Source of the DNA: Pirellulaceae bacterium
Lineage (GTDB): Bacteria; Planctomycetota; Planctomycetia; Pirellulales; Pirellulaceae
Assembly: GCA_019636375.1 (NCBI GenBank)
Contig: JAHBXS010000001.1
Coordinates: 1,364,001 to 1,428,000 of the forward strand
Reading direction: 5' to 3'
DNA: 64,000 nt
The position numbers were made by a program, and so were the translations under genes. Within the stretch, counting starts at the first letter, position 1. Each line of letters begins with the position of its first letter. Positions 33,059 to 42,871 of this stretch are shown here, in pieces. The notes under the pieces were generated by a model. That model was given only the letters and a program-made list of their open reading frames with translations, was not told the DNA's origin and did not search any database.

Positions 33059-33339
33059 AGAGAATACGAATTTTTCTCCAGCTCGATTTCGTACGCCTCG
33101 TAGTAGTCTCTTAAATAGGCGCCCCGGATCGATCATGCCGCATCCCAAATCCAGGATTCGAGTGATTTGCCTCTGCTGTTATTATTTTTCATTCGTTCTC
33201 GTCTCTAAATTTCAATTGTCACAGGCAAAGTGGGCATCATTTCGGGAGGGTGTCGTATTGACAGTAGTCTATCAGCGCTACAAAACTAGTTCAATGAATC
33301 GATTAAAAGGCGATCCGTGATTTTTTATAAAACCAAACC

Positions 33340-33862
33340 ATGACGAACTTGAAAATTCCCTCGGCTTTGTTGATCAGCGGCATCCTTGTTGGACTGGGCT
33401 TGCTGGTTTGGTACTGGCCGCAGTTACCCGAAAACATTGCGACTCATTTCGACGAACACGGCTTGCCCAATGGTCTGCTGAGCAAGCCCACTGCGGTGAT
33501 GCTCTCTGCCGGACTGGTTACGTTGCTGCCCCTGTTTTTTGTGGGGATCAGTGTGGTCATTCGCTGGATGCCCACGTCGACCATCAATTTGCCGAACCGC
33601 GAATATTGGCTGGCCCCTGAGCGGCGAGACGCTGCGATGGATGACTGGTTGGATGTTATGGTTTTCGGCGGCCATCACGATCTTCATGGTCGCTCTCAAT
33701 CACCTGACGTTCATCGCCAACCGCGACGCTCAAACTCTCAAGATGTTTTGGTTCTGGTTAGCCCTCGGCGGGTTCCTACTCACCACCTTCTTCCTCATTG
33801 TGGCCATGCTCCGTCGTTTTTCGAGTCCACGAATTGAGAGCCAAAATCAACGCTCTCAGTAG
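33340..33862 (+). pseudogene. DUF1648-like membrane protein with a frameshift
   Basis: The first frame (33340 to about 33660) encodes a hydrophobic helix, then LPENIATHFDEHGLPNGLLSKP (the DUF1648 signature, broken here for length), then a second helix and DWLDVMV. From the TTTT run at about 33662-33665 the sense continues in another frame (stop at 33862) with FSAAITIFMVALNHLTF, then FWFWLALGGFLLTTFFLIV and MLRRF, as expected for two further helices. One extra T in the run explains the break. It is either a real pseudogene or a sequencing error in a homopolymer. Confidence 0.78.
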
Positions 33863-34167
33863 ATCCAATGTCCTTGGTTCAACGACATCTCGGTGTAGCA
33901 TCTGAAGGATTCCAAGGGGACATTAAAATAGAAAGCCAGAAAGTGATGAGTTTTGGGGTCGAGGTAACGCAGTCCGATGACGACCTGTTTAATCCGTTCT
34001 TTGCCATAAAAAGCGACCAGATTCTTCCAGTCTTCCCATTGCCCTCGCGTCACGACCCTCTCGATGACATAGCTCGCATGTCTTTCCGGATCAACTTTGG
34101 TTGCATCAGTATCCCAAAACAACTTGGGGTCGATATTGAATGCAGGTACGGCGTCATCCATTTTCAA
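33856..34167 (-). CDS. DUF6922-like small protein
   Basis: A 103-residue soluble protein with PKLFWDTDATKVDPERHASY, then VIERVVTRGQWEDWKNLVAFYG and KERIKQVVIGLRYLDPKTHHF. The FWD...VD...YVIERV...G...W pattern matches small proteins annotated as DUF6922 that often accompany AbiEii-type toxins. No toxin gene is adjacent here; the stop lies inside the end of the frameshifted DUF1648 gene. Family assignment is from memory of the pattern and is moderately sure. Confidence 0.6.
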   Translation of the reverse strand: MKMDDAVPAFNIDPKLFWDTDATKVDPERHASYVIERVVTRGQWEDWKNLVAFYGKERIKQVVIGLRYLDPKTHHFLAFYFNVPLESFRCYTEMSLNQGHWIY

Positions 34168-34301
34168 AAATTTCCGGTTGAGAGCTTAGTATGTTTCCGT
34201 TCTATGTTACAGCAAATCGCTCGTTCGCTTCAATAAGCTAATTCTCCTCAGACAGCCCCAGGGTGGGCTGGTAGAAAACTAGGGGGTACAACGGAAAGAG
34301 C

Positions 34302-35264
34302 CTACCAACCGGAAGGTCGCAGTATCTCTAAATGTTGGGAGGTGAGTGTTACACGTTCGTGGGGGAGGTGGGAGATGTCGAAATCGGTGGCGAATTGTTG
34401 GGCGGTGCGGGGGGTGGCGGTGGAGAGGCCACTCCAATGGGCTAACAGGCCGATAATACGTTCGGCTGGAACACCGGCCTCGCGGAGTTCCGAAAGTCGC
34501 GTGGCACCATGCCGCTTGGCCAGCCGCATGCCGTCTTCGCCGGCAACTAGTGGCAAATGCCAATAGGTGATTTTGTTGTTCATCCCCAACGCCTCGCGAA
34601 TTAAAATCTGTCGCGCGGTGGAGGTTAACAAGTCGTTGCCACGCACGATGTCAGTGACTCCGGAAAAATCGTCGTCGAGATTGACGGCAAGTTGATAACT
34701 GGCGCAACCCTGTTTGGTGGCAACCAAAAAATCTCCAACCTCATCGAACACAGAAACCGATTGCGGGCCAAAAATTTGGTCGACGAATTCAACCGCGCGG
34801 TCGGATACTCGCAGTCGCCACGCCCATCCCGAATTCTTCAACTCGGAAAAATCAAACGCTTGCCGTTCAACCGGGCGACATGAACCGGGGTAACGCAATT
34901 CATGGTCCCCCGCATTGGGGGCACTGGCGATTCGAGCGGCGATTTGCGAGCGGGTACAGCGACAAGGGTAAATCGATCCATCGGCAGCCAAGCGCACCAA
35001 AGCCGCTTCATAGTCCGCCAACCGCCGCGTTTGATAATCGACCTCGGTATCCCAGTCGAGACCGAGCCATGCCAAATCGTCGAGTGCCTCTCGATCCGCT
35101 CCGGCCCTGACGCGCGGCGAGTCCAAATCGTCGATGCGCATCGCGATTTGCCAACCCCGCTGGCGAGCCAAAGCCCAATTGACGAGAAACGTGCGGGCGT
35201 TTCCCAAGTGCAGCCCGCCAGTAGGTGAGGGGGCGAGACGAGTCACACGCCGCTGGCTAGGCAT
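34302..35264 (-). CDS. gluQ: Glutamyl-Q tRNA(Asp) synthetase
   Basis: 320 residues, the usual size for GluQRS, a GluRS catalytic-domain paralogue that glutamylates queuosine in tRNA-Asp. The N-terminal ATP site [13 protein letters not shown] is the HIGH-type motif. A zinc site of the family is visible as CRCTRSQ followed by RYPGSCR. The KMSKS loop is weak ([13 protein letters not shown]), as known for this enzyme. There is no anticodon-binding domain. It overlaps the end of glnS by 8 nt and is the last gene of a gltX-glnS-gluQ series. Confidence 0.95.
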   Translation of the reverse strand: MPSQRRVTRLAPSPTGGLHLGNARTFLVNWALARQRGWQIAMRIDDLDSPRVRAGADREALDDLAWLGLDWDTEVDYQTRRLADYEAALVRLAADGSIYPCRCTRSQIAARIASAPNAGDHELRYPGSCRPVERQAFDFSELKNSGWAWRLRVSDRAVEFVDQIFGPQSVSVFDEVGDFLVATKQGCASYQLAVNLDDDFSGVTDIVRGNDLLTSTARQILIREALGMNNKITYWHLPLVAGEDGMRLAKRHGATRLSELREAGVPAERIIGLLAHWSGLSTATPRTAQQFATDFDISHLPHERVTLTSQHLEILRPSGW

Positions 35265-36939
35265 TTTTCTTTTGCTCTTTGGCCCACGAATCCTTGAGCG
35301 TCACCGTTCGATTAAACACGAGTTGGGACTCAGTTGCGGATTTGTCGAGGCAAAAATAACCCAACCGCTCGAACTGATAGCGATCGCTCATCGTCGCGGT
35401 TGCCAAGACTGGTTCCAACTTCGCTCCTTTGACGACGACCAAAGAGTTAGGGTTCAAATCTTCCTTCCAATCCCGTTCTGGGCTGGGGTTCTCAGGCGGA
35501 TCTAGCAGCAACGCTTCGTACAATCGGACTTCGGCATCGACCGCATGATTCGCGCTGACCCAGTGAATCGTCCCTTTGACCTTCCGTCCGTCGGGGGCCT
35601 TGCCGCCGCTCGTTTCGGGATCGTACGTGCAACGCAGTTCAACGACCTCGCCGGTTTGCGGGTCTTTGATCACTTCGTTGCACTTGATGAAATAGCCGTA
35701 ACGAAGTCGGACTTCACCGCCGGGGACCAAGCGGAAGTAGCCTTTGGGGGGATTCTCCATGAAGTCCGAGCGTTCGATAAATAGTTCACGCCCAAAGGGG
35801 ACTTGGCGAGTTCCCGCCTCGGGGTCTTCGGGGTTATTGATGAACTCTCGATTCTCGAATTCCCCTGCGGGATAGTTTTCGATCACAACTCTCAGGGGAT
35901 CAAGAACGGCCATCACACGGGTTGCGGTCTTGTTTAAGTGCTCGCGAATTTCTTGTTCGAGCACGCCGTATTCGGTGAGGCTGTTGGCCTTGGTGACTCC
36001 AATCCTTGCACAAAAATTGCGAATCGATTCGGGCGTGTAGCCCCGCCGTCTGAGGCCAACGATGGTCGGCATTCTCGGATCGTCCCAACCGGCCACATTC
36101 CCTCCCCGCACCAACTCAAGCAGACGCCGTTTGCTCATCACCGTGTTGGTGAGATTTAATCGCGCGAATTCGATCTGTTGCGGATGATGAATCCCCAAAT
36201 TCTCGACGAACCAATCGTACAGTGGGCGGTGTTGCTCGAACTCGAGGGTACAGATGGAGTGCGTGATCCCTTCGAGCGAATCGGTTTGGCCATGCGTCCA
36301 ATCGTAGGTCGGGTAGATACACCACTTATCGCCCGTGCGGTGGTGGTGTGCGTGGCGAATGCGGTACATGGCCGGATCGCGAAGGTTCATGTTGCTGGCG
36401 GCCATATCGATTTTGGCACGCAGAGTTCGCGAGCCGTCGGGGAATTCGCCGTTTTTCATCCGCTCGAAAAGGTCTAGGTTTTCCTCAACAGAACGATTTC
36501 GGTAGGGGCTGTCTTGTCCCGGCTCGCTCCAGGGTCCGCGATATTGACCAACCTCGGCGGCTGTTAAATCGCACACGTAAGCCTTGCCGTCTCGAATCAG
36601 CTTCAAAGCGAACTCATACAACTGATCAAAAATGTCGGAGGCATATTTCACCTCGCCGTCCCACTCGAAACCGAGCCAACGTACGTCGTCCATGATCCCT
36701 TCGACATACTCCGTTTCTTCGGTCTCTGGGTTCGTGTCGTCAAACCGCAAATTGCACTTGCCTCCGTAATCGGCGGCGATCCCAAAGTTCAAACAAATCG
36801 ATTTGGCATGCCCGATGTGCAGGTAGCCGTTGGGCTCTGGAGGAAATCGGGTATGAACGCGACCTTGGTTCTTACCGATGCTCAAGTCGTGGTCGATGAT
36901 TTGGCGAATAAAGTCGGTTGATTTGGTTTCTTGGGACAT
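35257..36939 (-). CDS. glnS: Glutaminyl-tRNA synthetase
   Basis: 560 residues, full length. The ATP-binding motif [14 protein letters not shown] and the second motif [11 protein letters not shown] are intact. The [19 protein letters not shown] and [11 protein letters not shown] segments are diagnostic of GlnRS rather than GluRS. The C-terminal beta-barrel anticodon domain includes [14 protein letters not shown]. Because GlnRS is present here, Gln-tRNA can be made directly; whether a GatCAB route also exists cannot be seen in this window. It is 50 nt downstream of gltX and overlaps gluQ. Confidence 0.98.
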   Translation of the reverse strand: MSQETKSTDFIRQIIDHDLSIGKNQGRVHTRFPPEPNGYLHIGHAKSICLNFGIAADYGGKCNLRFDDTNPETEETEYVEGIMDDVRWLGFEWDGEVKYASDIFDQLYEFALKLIRDGKAYVCDLTAAEVGQYRGPWSEPGQDSPYRNRSVEENLDLFERMKNGEFPDGSRTLRAKIDMAASNMNLRDPAMYRIRHAHHHRTGDKWCIYPTYDWTHGQTDSLEGITHSICTLEFEQHRPLYDWFVENLGIHHPQQIEFARLNLTNTVMSKRRLLELVRGGNVAGWDDPRMPTIVGLRRRGYTPESIRNFCARIGVTKANSLTEYGVLEQEIREHLNKTATRVMAVLDPLRVVIENYPAGEFENREFINNPEDPEAGTRQVPFGRELFIERSDFMENPPKGYFRLVPGGEVRLRYGYFIKCNEVIKDPQTGEVVELRCTYDPETSGGKAPDGRKVKGTIHWVSANHAVDAEVRLYEALLLDPPENPSPERDWKEDLNPNSLVVVKGAKLEPVLATATMSDRYQFERLGYFCLDKSATESQLVFNRTVTLKDSWAKEQKKNA

Positions 36940-36989
36940 CGTTTTCTTATTGGATAAAAATCTGGAGGCGGCTTAAAAAGCGTCTCGGG

Positions 36990-38561
36990 CTAATTGTGAT
37001 GTTTCAAATGGTCGAGCAGTATGTGAATTCGGTTGATCGAGCGTTCCCTGCCAAGAATGGCCAACAAATCAAACACGCTCACTCCCCCCGCTTTCCCAGA
37101 CAATGCCAGGCGCAAGGGGTTCATCAAATCGCCGTATTTGATCTGCAAGCCCTCAACAAAATCGTTCAGGCATTTTTCGAGATGCGCCGGGTCGAAGGGC
37201 TCACAGACATTGAGGACCTTGACGAATTCGGTCAAGCGATGACCGGCCTCCGAGTCTTTGACGACACGCTTTTCAAAAACCTTTTGGTCGATCACCAACT
37301 CTTCGTCCTTAACAAAAAACTCGTCGAATTTTAGGATGTCCCCGAACACGGCGAGGCGATCTCCCGCCGCCGCGACGACTTTTCCAACAAAATCAAGTGT
37401 CGATGGCGAATCGTCACCGACCAAATTCGCTCGCAATAAAAACGGCAACGCCCCAGAAACTTTTTCGTCGAGGGATAGCCGGTTCATGTAACGTTGCTGG
37501 AACGCCAACAACTTGGCTGGGTCAAAACTGGCTTCACTCTTGACGACGCGCTCGAGACTGAACTTCTCGATCATCTCCTCGCGACTGAACTCCTCAGTGT
37601 GATCATCCAGCGACCAACCAAGCAGGAGCAGATAATTTAGAATCGCTACGGGTAGGTAGCCGACCTGTTGGTAGAACTCGACGAGGACCGGGTTGAAGGT
37701 CTCCGGAGTCGTTTGCAGGCCGATTCTCCCGGCGATGAATTGAGCAGACTCGACGAGCGATTTGAAATCTTTGTTTTTGAGATACTGTTCGATCTTCCGC
37801 TTGCTCATCTTGGATTTGCTACCCGGCTCGGCCACGAACGGAATGTGACCGTATGTCGGCAGCGAGTATCCGAGAGCCTGGGCGATAAAAATTTGTCGGG
37901 GCGTATTGCTGAGGTGTTCGATTGCCCGGACGACGTGGGTAATTTGAAAGTCGAAATCATCGACAACGCTAGCCAGATGATAGAGACAAGTCCCATCGTT
38001 GCGTTGGATCACGTGGTCTTGTTCGCGGGCCCAATCGAAGGAGACGGGGCCACGAATGGCGTCGTGAAATTCGCAGGTCCCCTCGCGCGGCATTTTGAGC
38101 CGCACGATGGCCTTGCGTCCTTCGGCTTCGAACTCAGCGGCTTGGGCGTCGGTTTCGGCCATCCAGCGACGGCTGTAGATGAAGTCTCTTTTTTCCTGCT
38201 CGGCAGCAGTCCGCTCGGCAGTGGTTTCTTCGGGAGTTGCGTAGTCGCGGTAGGCGGCTCCGCAGGCCAGGAGTTGCTGGACCGCTTGGCGATAGCGGTC
38301 TTGGCGTTGCGATTGAAAATACGGAGCGTGCGGACCGCCGACGTCGGGGCCTTCGTCCCAGTCGATACCAAGCCAACGAAAACCGTCGAGGATTGGTTGT
38401 AAGGCTTCATCTTGGTTTCGAGCCAAATCGGTGTCATCAATTCGTAAGACAAATTGCCCGCCGGTTTGCCGCGATAATAGCCAATTGAACAGGGCAGTTC
38501 GCACGCCACCGATATGCAAATAACCCGTCGGGCTGGGGGCAAATCGAGTGCGAATTTTCAT
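36990..38561 (-). CDS. gltX: Glutamyl-tRNA synthetase
   Basis: 523 residues. The HIGH motif is in SPTGYLHIGGVRTALFNWL and the KMSKS loop reads SKMSKRKIEQYL. RYRQAVQQLLACGAAYRDYAT, CEFHDAIRGPVSF and VVDDFDFQITHVVRAIEHLSN are family signatures, and the helical anticodon-binding part forms the last 180 residues. It is the first gene of three class I synthetase paralogues in a row on the minus strand, a likely result of keeping related genes together. Confidence 0.97.
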   Translation of the reverse strand: MKIRTRFAPSPTGYLHIGGVRTALFNWLLSRQTGGQFVLRIDDTDLARNQDEALQPILDGFRWLGIDWDEGPDVGGPHAPYFQSQRQDRYRQAVQQLLACGAAYRDYATPEETTAERTAAEQEKRDFIYSRRWMAETDAQAAEFEAEGRKAIVRLKMPREGTCEFHDAIRGPVSFDWAREQDHVIQRNDGTCLYHLASVVDDFDFQITHVVRAIEHLSNTPRQIFIAQALGYSLPTYGHIPFVAEPGSKSKMSKRKIEQYLKNKDFKSLVESAQFIAGRIGLQTTPETFNPVLVEFYQQVGYLPVAILNYLLLLGWSLDDHTEEFSREEMIEKFSLERVVKSEASFDPAKLLAFQQRYMNRLSLDEKVSGALPFLLRANLVGDDSPSTLDFVGKVVAAAGDRLAVFGDILKFDEFFVKDEELVIDQKVFEKRVVKDSEAGHRLTEFVKVLNVCEPFDPAHLEKCLNDFVEGLQIKYGDLMNPLRLALSGKAGGVSVFDLLAILGRERSINRIHILLDHLKHHN

Positions 38562-38673
38562 AGGAAAAAGTATCCTGACCAGATTGAAAAATTACCTAAG
38601 GGCCGCTGTTTGTCGCAGCTTCAATAGACTCGATTTTAAGTCGAACCCTGTGATGGCGGGAGGGGAGGGCAGG

Positions 38674-39945
38674 TTAGGCGGCGCGGCGGGTGGCGGCCTG
38701 TTGTTTGCGCATTTTACGACGTTCGGACTTCGATAACCGCATGTTTTCCGGCGACTCGGCTTCGTCGTCATCTTCTTCGTCGGATTGCGTCGCAACCGCC
38801 TGTCGCCCCTTAAGTTTACTGCTTAGCGGACCGCCGGAGGTGGATGGCGCTGAGCGTTTCGTTTCTGGGATTGTTCGGCCCAAGAGGGTTTGGGGCTTGC
38901 TTTCCGCGCTCTGCGACACCGACTCTTTATCGTCGCCTTCAACGTCGGAGTCTTCAGTCTCATCCAGCTCTTCTAAAGTCTCTGTAGTTTGAGCTTTTTT
39001 ACCGCTCGACTTGGATGGCCGTTTTTTGGTCGTGGCACTTTTCGAACTTTTTGCCTTCGAAGCGGTCGCAACGGATTTCTTCTTTTTGCGTCTCGGGGCT
39101 GCCAAAGCCATCAAGCCGTTGGAGGTCAAGAATAAATTTCGAGCGTACACCACTAATGCCATAAACAATAAGGAATGTCCGATCCACAGAGTGTTCCCGA
39201 AGACGACTTCCGTTCGCTCCAAGCCGACCTCGACCAATTTCGATTCTACTTGAGGAAACTGCATCACAACCGCCAACACGTAGATCACCCATGCCGTGCA
39301 AACAAGAGTGAGCGTTCCTTTCGAAGCTCGGACCTCGACTAAGCCACGAAAAAAAATCCCGCCGATTGCCAACATCGTCACGCCGCTTCCCAAAAAGCTG
39401 TTGACTGCCGGTCGCGTCTCACCACTCCAAAGCATCGCCATCAAGCCGCCGACATCGATCACGCAGTGCAAACTGGCCAACAAAAGCACACCAGCAAATA
39501 GCAGCCAGACTCGATAGGTTCCTTGGTAGTCGTCTTGGCGGTGTTGCCGAATCGCGTAGATTTGCAAACTCGCGAGACAACAGGCCAGCATCAATAACGA
39601 AGAGCACCATGCCGACAAAGTCCCCGTGCCTACAAGGGCGAATCTCTGAGCCACCTCGGCGGGCGCGTTTTGAGTCAAAAAGTACCCCGCGTTGACCAAA
39701 CCAATCACGGTCAATACCGCCACGATTAATAGCGTAACTGCCCAGGGGCGTTTTGGGATGAAATCCGTCGTGCGCAACTGGAATGTCCGAGAGGCTCGTC
39801 GGGCGTAGGCGTCGGCTGGAGCCTCCGAGGCCGAATTTCTTCTGCGACTAACCGATTCGATAGGAACCCGGCTCTCGGAAGAGTCGTCATCGTGCAAAGC
39901 ACCATCAATAACGACTCGCCGTCGTCGTTGATCGTTTCTAGCCAC
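38674..39945 (-). CDS. Six-helix membrane protein with a charged C-terminal tail, unknown function
   Basis: 423 residues from a GTG at 39945 with GGGGGA 7 nt upstream. About 60 Arg/Ser-rich N-terminal residues precede six hydrophobic segments (from PWAVTLLIVAVLTVIGLV to TLWIGHSLLFMALVVYA). A roughly 130-residue low-complexity tail of Lys, Ser, Glu and Asp follows (KKKKSVATASKAKSSKS, EELDETEDSDVEGDD), ending RKMRKQQAATRRAA. I do not recognise a family. The tail, basic then acidic, probably lies in the cytoplasm. It is encoded just upstream of gltX, 112 nt away, on the same strand. Confidence 0.78.
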   Translation of the reverse strand: MARNDQRRRRVVIDGALHDDDSSESRVPIESVSRRRNSASEAPADAYARRASRTFQLRTTDFIPKRPWAVTLLIVAVLTVIGLVNAGYFLTQNAPAEVAQRFALVGTGTLSAWCSSLLMLACCLASLQIYAIRQHRQDDYQGTYRVWLLFAGVLLLASLHCVIDVGGLMAMLWSGETRPAVNSFLGSGVTMLAIGGIFFRGLVEVRASKGTLTLVCTAWVIYVLAVVMQFPQVESKLVEVGLERTEVVFGNTLWIGHSLLFMALVVYARNLFLTSNGLMALAAPRRKKKKSVATASKAKSSKSATTKKRPSKSSGKKAQTTETLEELDETEDSDVEGDDKESVSQSAESKPQTLLGRTIPETKRSAPSTSGGPLSSKLKGRQAVATQSDEEDDDEAESPENMRLSKSERRKMRKQQAATRRAA

Positions 39946-40148
39946 TTGACGTTCCCCCGCAATCGCATTTTTTTAGAAAGCAAGCCTTGGCATTTGCTAG
40001 CAGCCAAGTTGCGTCGATAGAGATTCCCCAAGGATCTATTCGGCAATCGATCCAGTGCGAATTGAGCGATTACTCAAAATGGAACGGACAATCCGATTGC
40101 ACCGCTCTAAAGAGCCAGTTCAAGCGCGTAAGTCCTGCCGCTTGGCAA

Positions 40149-40976
40149 TCAATCCAGGATTTCTGAGACGATCCGGTTTTTGATTGAACCCAAACCCTCA
40201 ATCGAGACCTCGACCTCGTCATTCGGCTTCAAAAACAGCGGAGGATTTCGTCCGGCTCCGACTCCAGCCGGTGTGCCCGTAAAAATTAGGTCACCCACGT
40301 CGAGCGTAAAGAATTGCGACAGATAACTGACCAAATCCGGAATTGGATAGATCAACAGATTGGTGTTGGCTTGTTGCATGGTGACTCCATTCAAGCGCAA
40401 CTCGACATCTAGATTGCCGGGTTCTGAAATTTCGTCGGCCGTTGTGATCCACGGACCTACCGGTGCAAACGTGTCAAAACTTTTCCCAACGAGCCATTGG
40501 CCACCAGGTCGTCCCTTTTGCCAATCCCGAGCTGAGATATCATTCCCGCAGGTGTAGCCCAAGATATGGTCCATCGCAGCCTCTCGCGCGATGTGTTTTC
40601 CGGACCGACCAATGACGACAACAAGCTCCGCTTCGTAATCGACTTGGTTACTGATGGCGGGTAGCACGACATTGCCAAACGGTGCATTGAGTGCGTTTGG
40701 ATATTTGCTAAAAACGATCGGAAGTTCGGGGACTTCTCCCCCCATTTCTGCTGCGTGATCCGCGTAATTTTTTCCGATGCAGATGATTTTCGGGGCCGGG
40801 ACCGTTGGTGCCAGCAAAGCGACCGATTCCAACGATATTCGTTCGGCAGAGACGAATTCACGCTCAGTGGCAAGTTGGTCCAAAGCGAAATCCGCCGCCA
40901 AAAGTCCGACTTCTTGGTCATTGATAAGGTATCCCCAGCGGATCCCAGAAATATGGTTGATCTTAACGATTTTCAT
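40149..40976 (-). CDS. Fumarylacetoacetate hydrolase family protein
   Basis: 275 residues from ATG 40976. Longer frames upstream have no ribosome-binding site and a non-family N-terminus. The FAH fold is shown by CIGKNYADHAAEMG, metal ligands in YEAELVVVIG (ExE) and YTCGNDISARDWQ (Asp), then GKSFDTFAPVGPW and FTGTPAGVGAGR. Members act on 2-keto-3-deoxy acids, acylpyruvates or oxaloacetate; the sequence does not decide which. It is divergent from the diguanylate cyclase gene across a region holding a strong inverted repeat. Confidence 0.93.
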   Translation of the reverse strand: MKIVKINHISGIRWGYLINDQEVGLLAADFALDQLATEREFVSAERISLESVALLAPTVPAPKIICIGKNYADHAAEMGGEVPELPIVFSKYPNALNAPFGNVVLPAISNQVDYEAELVVVIGRSGKHIAREAAMDHILGYTCGNDISARDWQKGRPGGQWLVGKSFDTFAPVGPWITTADEISEPGNLDVELRLNGVTMQQANTNLLIYPIPDLVSYLSQFFTLDVGDLIFTGTPAGVGAGRNPPLFLKPNDEVEVSIEGLGSIKNRIVSEILD

Positions 40977-41181
40977 GGTTATTTCGAAATTAACGTGGGC
41001 AACTTGTTTGACGTCACTTATCGACCTCAATTGTAGTGCGAACATTGACATTAATGTGGCATGTCCTACACTTCCGGAAGGTGTGCGAATGCGCCAATTC
41101 TTGAGTTTTTGAATTGCCTTGCAGGATTTTTGGCAAAAACAAATGGACTCTGGCCTTAGCGGCATTTTGCGAACTCATCTG

Positions 41182-41221
41182 AATTGTTGACGCACTCCCG
41201 CACTTCAATGCGTCAACAATT
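41182..41221. promoter_or_regulatory. Perfect 13-bp inverted repeat between divergent genes
   Basis: AATTGTTGACGCA (41182-41194) and TGCGTCAACAATT (41209-41221) pair perfectly around a 14-nt loop. It lies 206 nt before the FAH gene and 133 nt before the cyclase. No T run follows on either strand, so a terminator is unlikely; an operator for a dimeric regulator, or an RNA hairpin in a 5' leader, fits better. Confidence 0.6.
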
Positions 41222-41353
41222 TGACCCGTTATGCTCCTCTTCAAAATCTGATTTTTCATTTGCGGATAAATACTTAACATTTTTATGGTCGCGACCACAT
41301 CCGAAACTACTCTCAAAACCGCTGGAGACATCCGGCGGGGCGAGGAATCACTT

Positions 41354-42763
41354 ATGACAACAGTCGAAAATGTCAGCCAATACTTCTTCAACACCTTGTT
41401 GGAGAATTTTCCCGAGGGAGTGATCTTTGTTGATCATAGCTGTACGATTCGGATGTGGAATGCCGGGGCTCGGAATTTGACGGGTATCGGCTCGGCCGTT
41501 GTAGGGCGTCGCTTGGACCCGTCACTATTGAAACTCAAGGATATCGAGCGATTTCCGATCAGCGACTCAGCCAATCCGTTTGAAAACTGGCTCACTCAAG
41601 GAGTGGTGGGGACGCAGAAGTTCTTCATTTCAGGGCGGAGTGGTCGAGATGCCCAAGTCGAAGTCAGCTTTTATCCCGTTAGAGCCAAAGGGAGTCGGAT
41701 GATTGGCGGGATCATTTTGGTCCGCGACACGAGCATTCAAGTCGAACTGCAACGCCAATTGAACGATTTGTACACGATCGCGACGGTTGACCCGCTGACT
41801 CAAGTCGCCAATCGGGCTGAGTTCGAACGCATTTTGGGGGAGTACATTCAAGCGCATCGTGCCGTAGGTTTACATTGCAGTATCGTGGTTTGCGACATTG
41901 ACTTTTTCAAAAAAATTAACGACAAATTTGGCCACCACGTCGGCGACCAGGCCTTGGTCCGATTTGCGTCGATGCTGAAGCAGGTGACACGCCCTCATGA
42001 CTTTATCGCTCGATTTGGGGGAGAAGAGTTTGTGATTTTGTGCGCTAATTGTAGCGAGACCACCGCCGCACAACGCGCTGAAGAAATTCGACGAGTCATC
42101 GAAACAACTCCGCAGAATATTCTTGAAGGCAAACCGATGACGGCAAGCTTTGGAGTCGCTGAACTCAATGCGGAAGATGATGCCACAAGTTTGTTTGTGC
42201 GAGCTGACCATGCGTTGCTAAACGCGAAGGCCTCGGGACGCAATTGCGTGATCCAGGCAACCTCATCGGTCCGCAGTGACGTAAAGGAGCAAAAATCACC
42301 TGACGAAAAAACCCCAAAAGCCAAAGATGTCGAATTGCTCCGGGCCTTATCCTATAGCCCCTTGGTATCCAAACAGTTTGCCACCTCGACGATCTTGCCT
42401 TTGTTTATAGAGCGGATGAAAAATACGGCTCTGGAGCTGAAAGCAAATGTGTTGGCCGCGACTGAAGGCTCGCTGTCAATGCTCATCAAAAGCGATGATG
42501 AAGCGTCGAATAACCGTCAGTGCGTGATGCATGTCGACATTGACATTGCAGAGATTGACAAAACATCATCTATTTACCGGTCTAATTCCGACCTAAACCT
42601 ACTCGTTCGAATCGCTCTTCGCCCCAAAAAACGCCTGTTTGTCATGGGGGATCAAAAAAGTGCAGCAGAAGCAACTTTAAAGAGACTTTGCCAGTTCCTG
42701 TACCTTAACAACTCCGATGAGGTTGCACTCGACTCGCGATACGAAAACGATTCCGCGACGTAA
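41354..42763 (+). CDS. PAS-GGDEF diguanylate cyclase with a conserved C-terminal extension
   Basis: 469 residues from ATG 41354 (GAGGAA about 8 nt before); an earlier start at 41285 is possible. A PAS-type sensor lies at about residues 10-135 (NFPEGVIFVDH, MWNAGARNLTG). The GGDEF domain (about 145-305) carries the catalytic GGEEF at 222-226 and an intact inhibitory I-site RPHD at 213-216, so it should make cyclic-di-GMP under product feedback. About 130 further residues (VLAATEGSLSMLIKSDD, ATLKRLCQFLYLNN) have no family I know. No membrane segment, so it is cytosolic. Confidence 0.93.
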   Translation: MTTVENVSQYFFNTLLENFPEGVIFVDHSCTIRMWNAGARNLTGIGSAVVGRRLDPSLLKLKDIERFPISDSANPFENWLTQGVVGTQKFFISGRSGRDAQVEVSFYPVRAKGSRMIGGIILVRDTSIQVELQRQLNDLYTIATVDPLTQVANRAEFERILGEYIQAHRAVGLHCSIVVCDIDFFKKINDKFGHHVGDQALVRFASMLKQVTRPHDFIARFGGEEFVILCANCSETTAAQRAEEIRRVIETTPQNILEGKPMTASFGVAELNAEDDATSLFVRADHALLNAKASGRNCVIQATSSVRSDVKEQKSPDEKTPKAKDVELLRALSYSPLVSKQFATSTILPLFIERMKNTALELKANVLAATEGSLSMLIKSDDEASNNRQCVMHVDIDIAEIDKTSSIYRSNSDLNLLVRIALRPKKRLFVMGDQKSAAEATLKRLCQFLYLNNSDEVALDSRYENDSAT

Positions 42764-42871
42764 ATCGATCATCACGATGAATGGCGGTCATTGTCCAAGG
42801 CATTAAATTCCGGTATCTTAGGTCGGTCGGCTGTTGACGAGCAGCATTACCTATTTTTCAAGGAGATACCC

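Noticed and set aside
42791..42871. N-terminal extension of the superoxide dismutase
   Set aside because: The family N-terminus ([10 protein letters not shown]) begins at 42872, where there is an AAGGAG site; the extension has neither.
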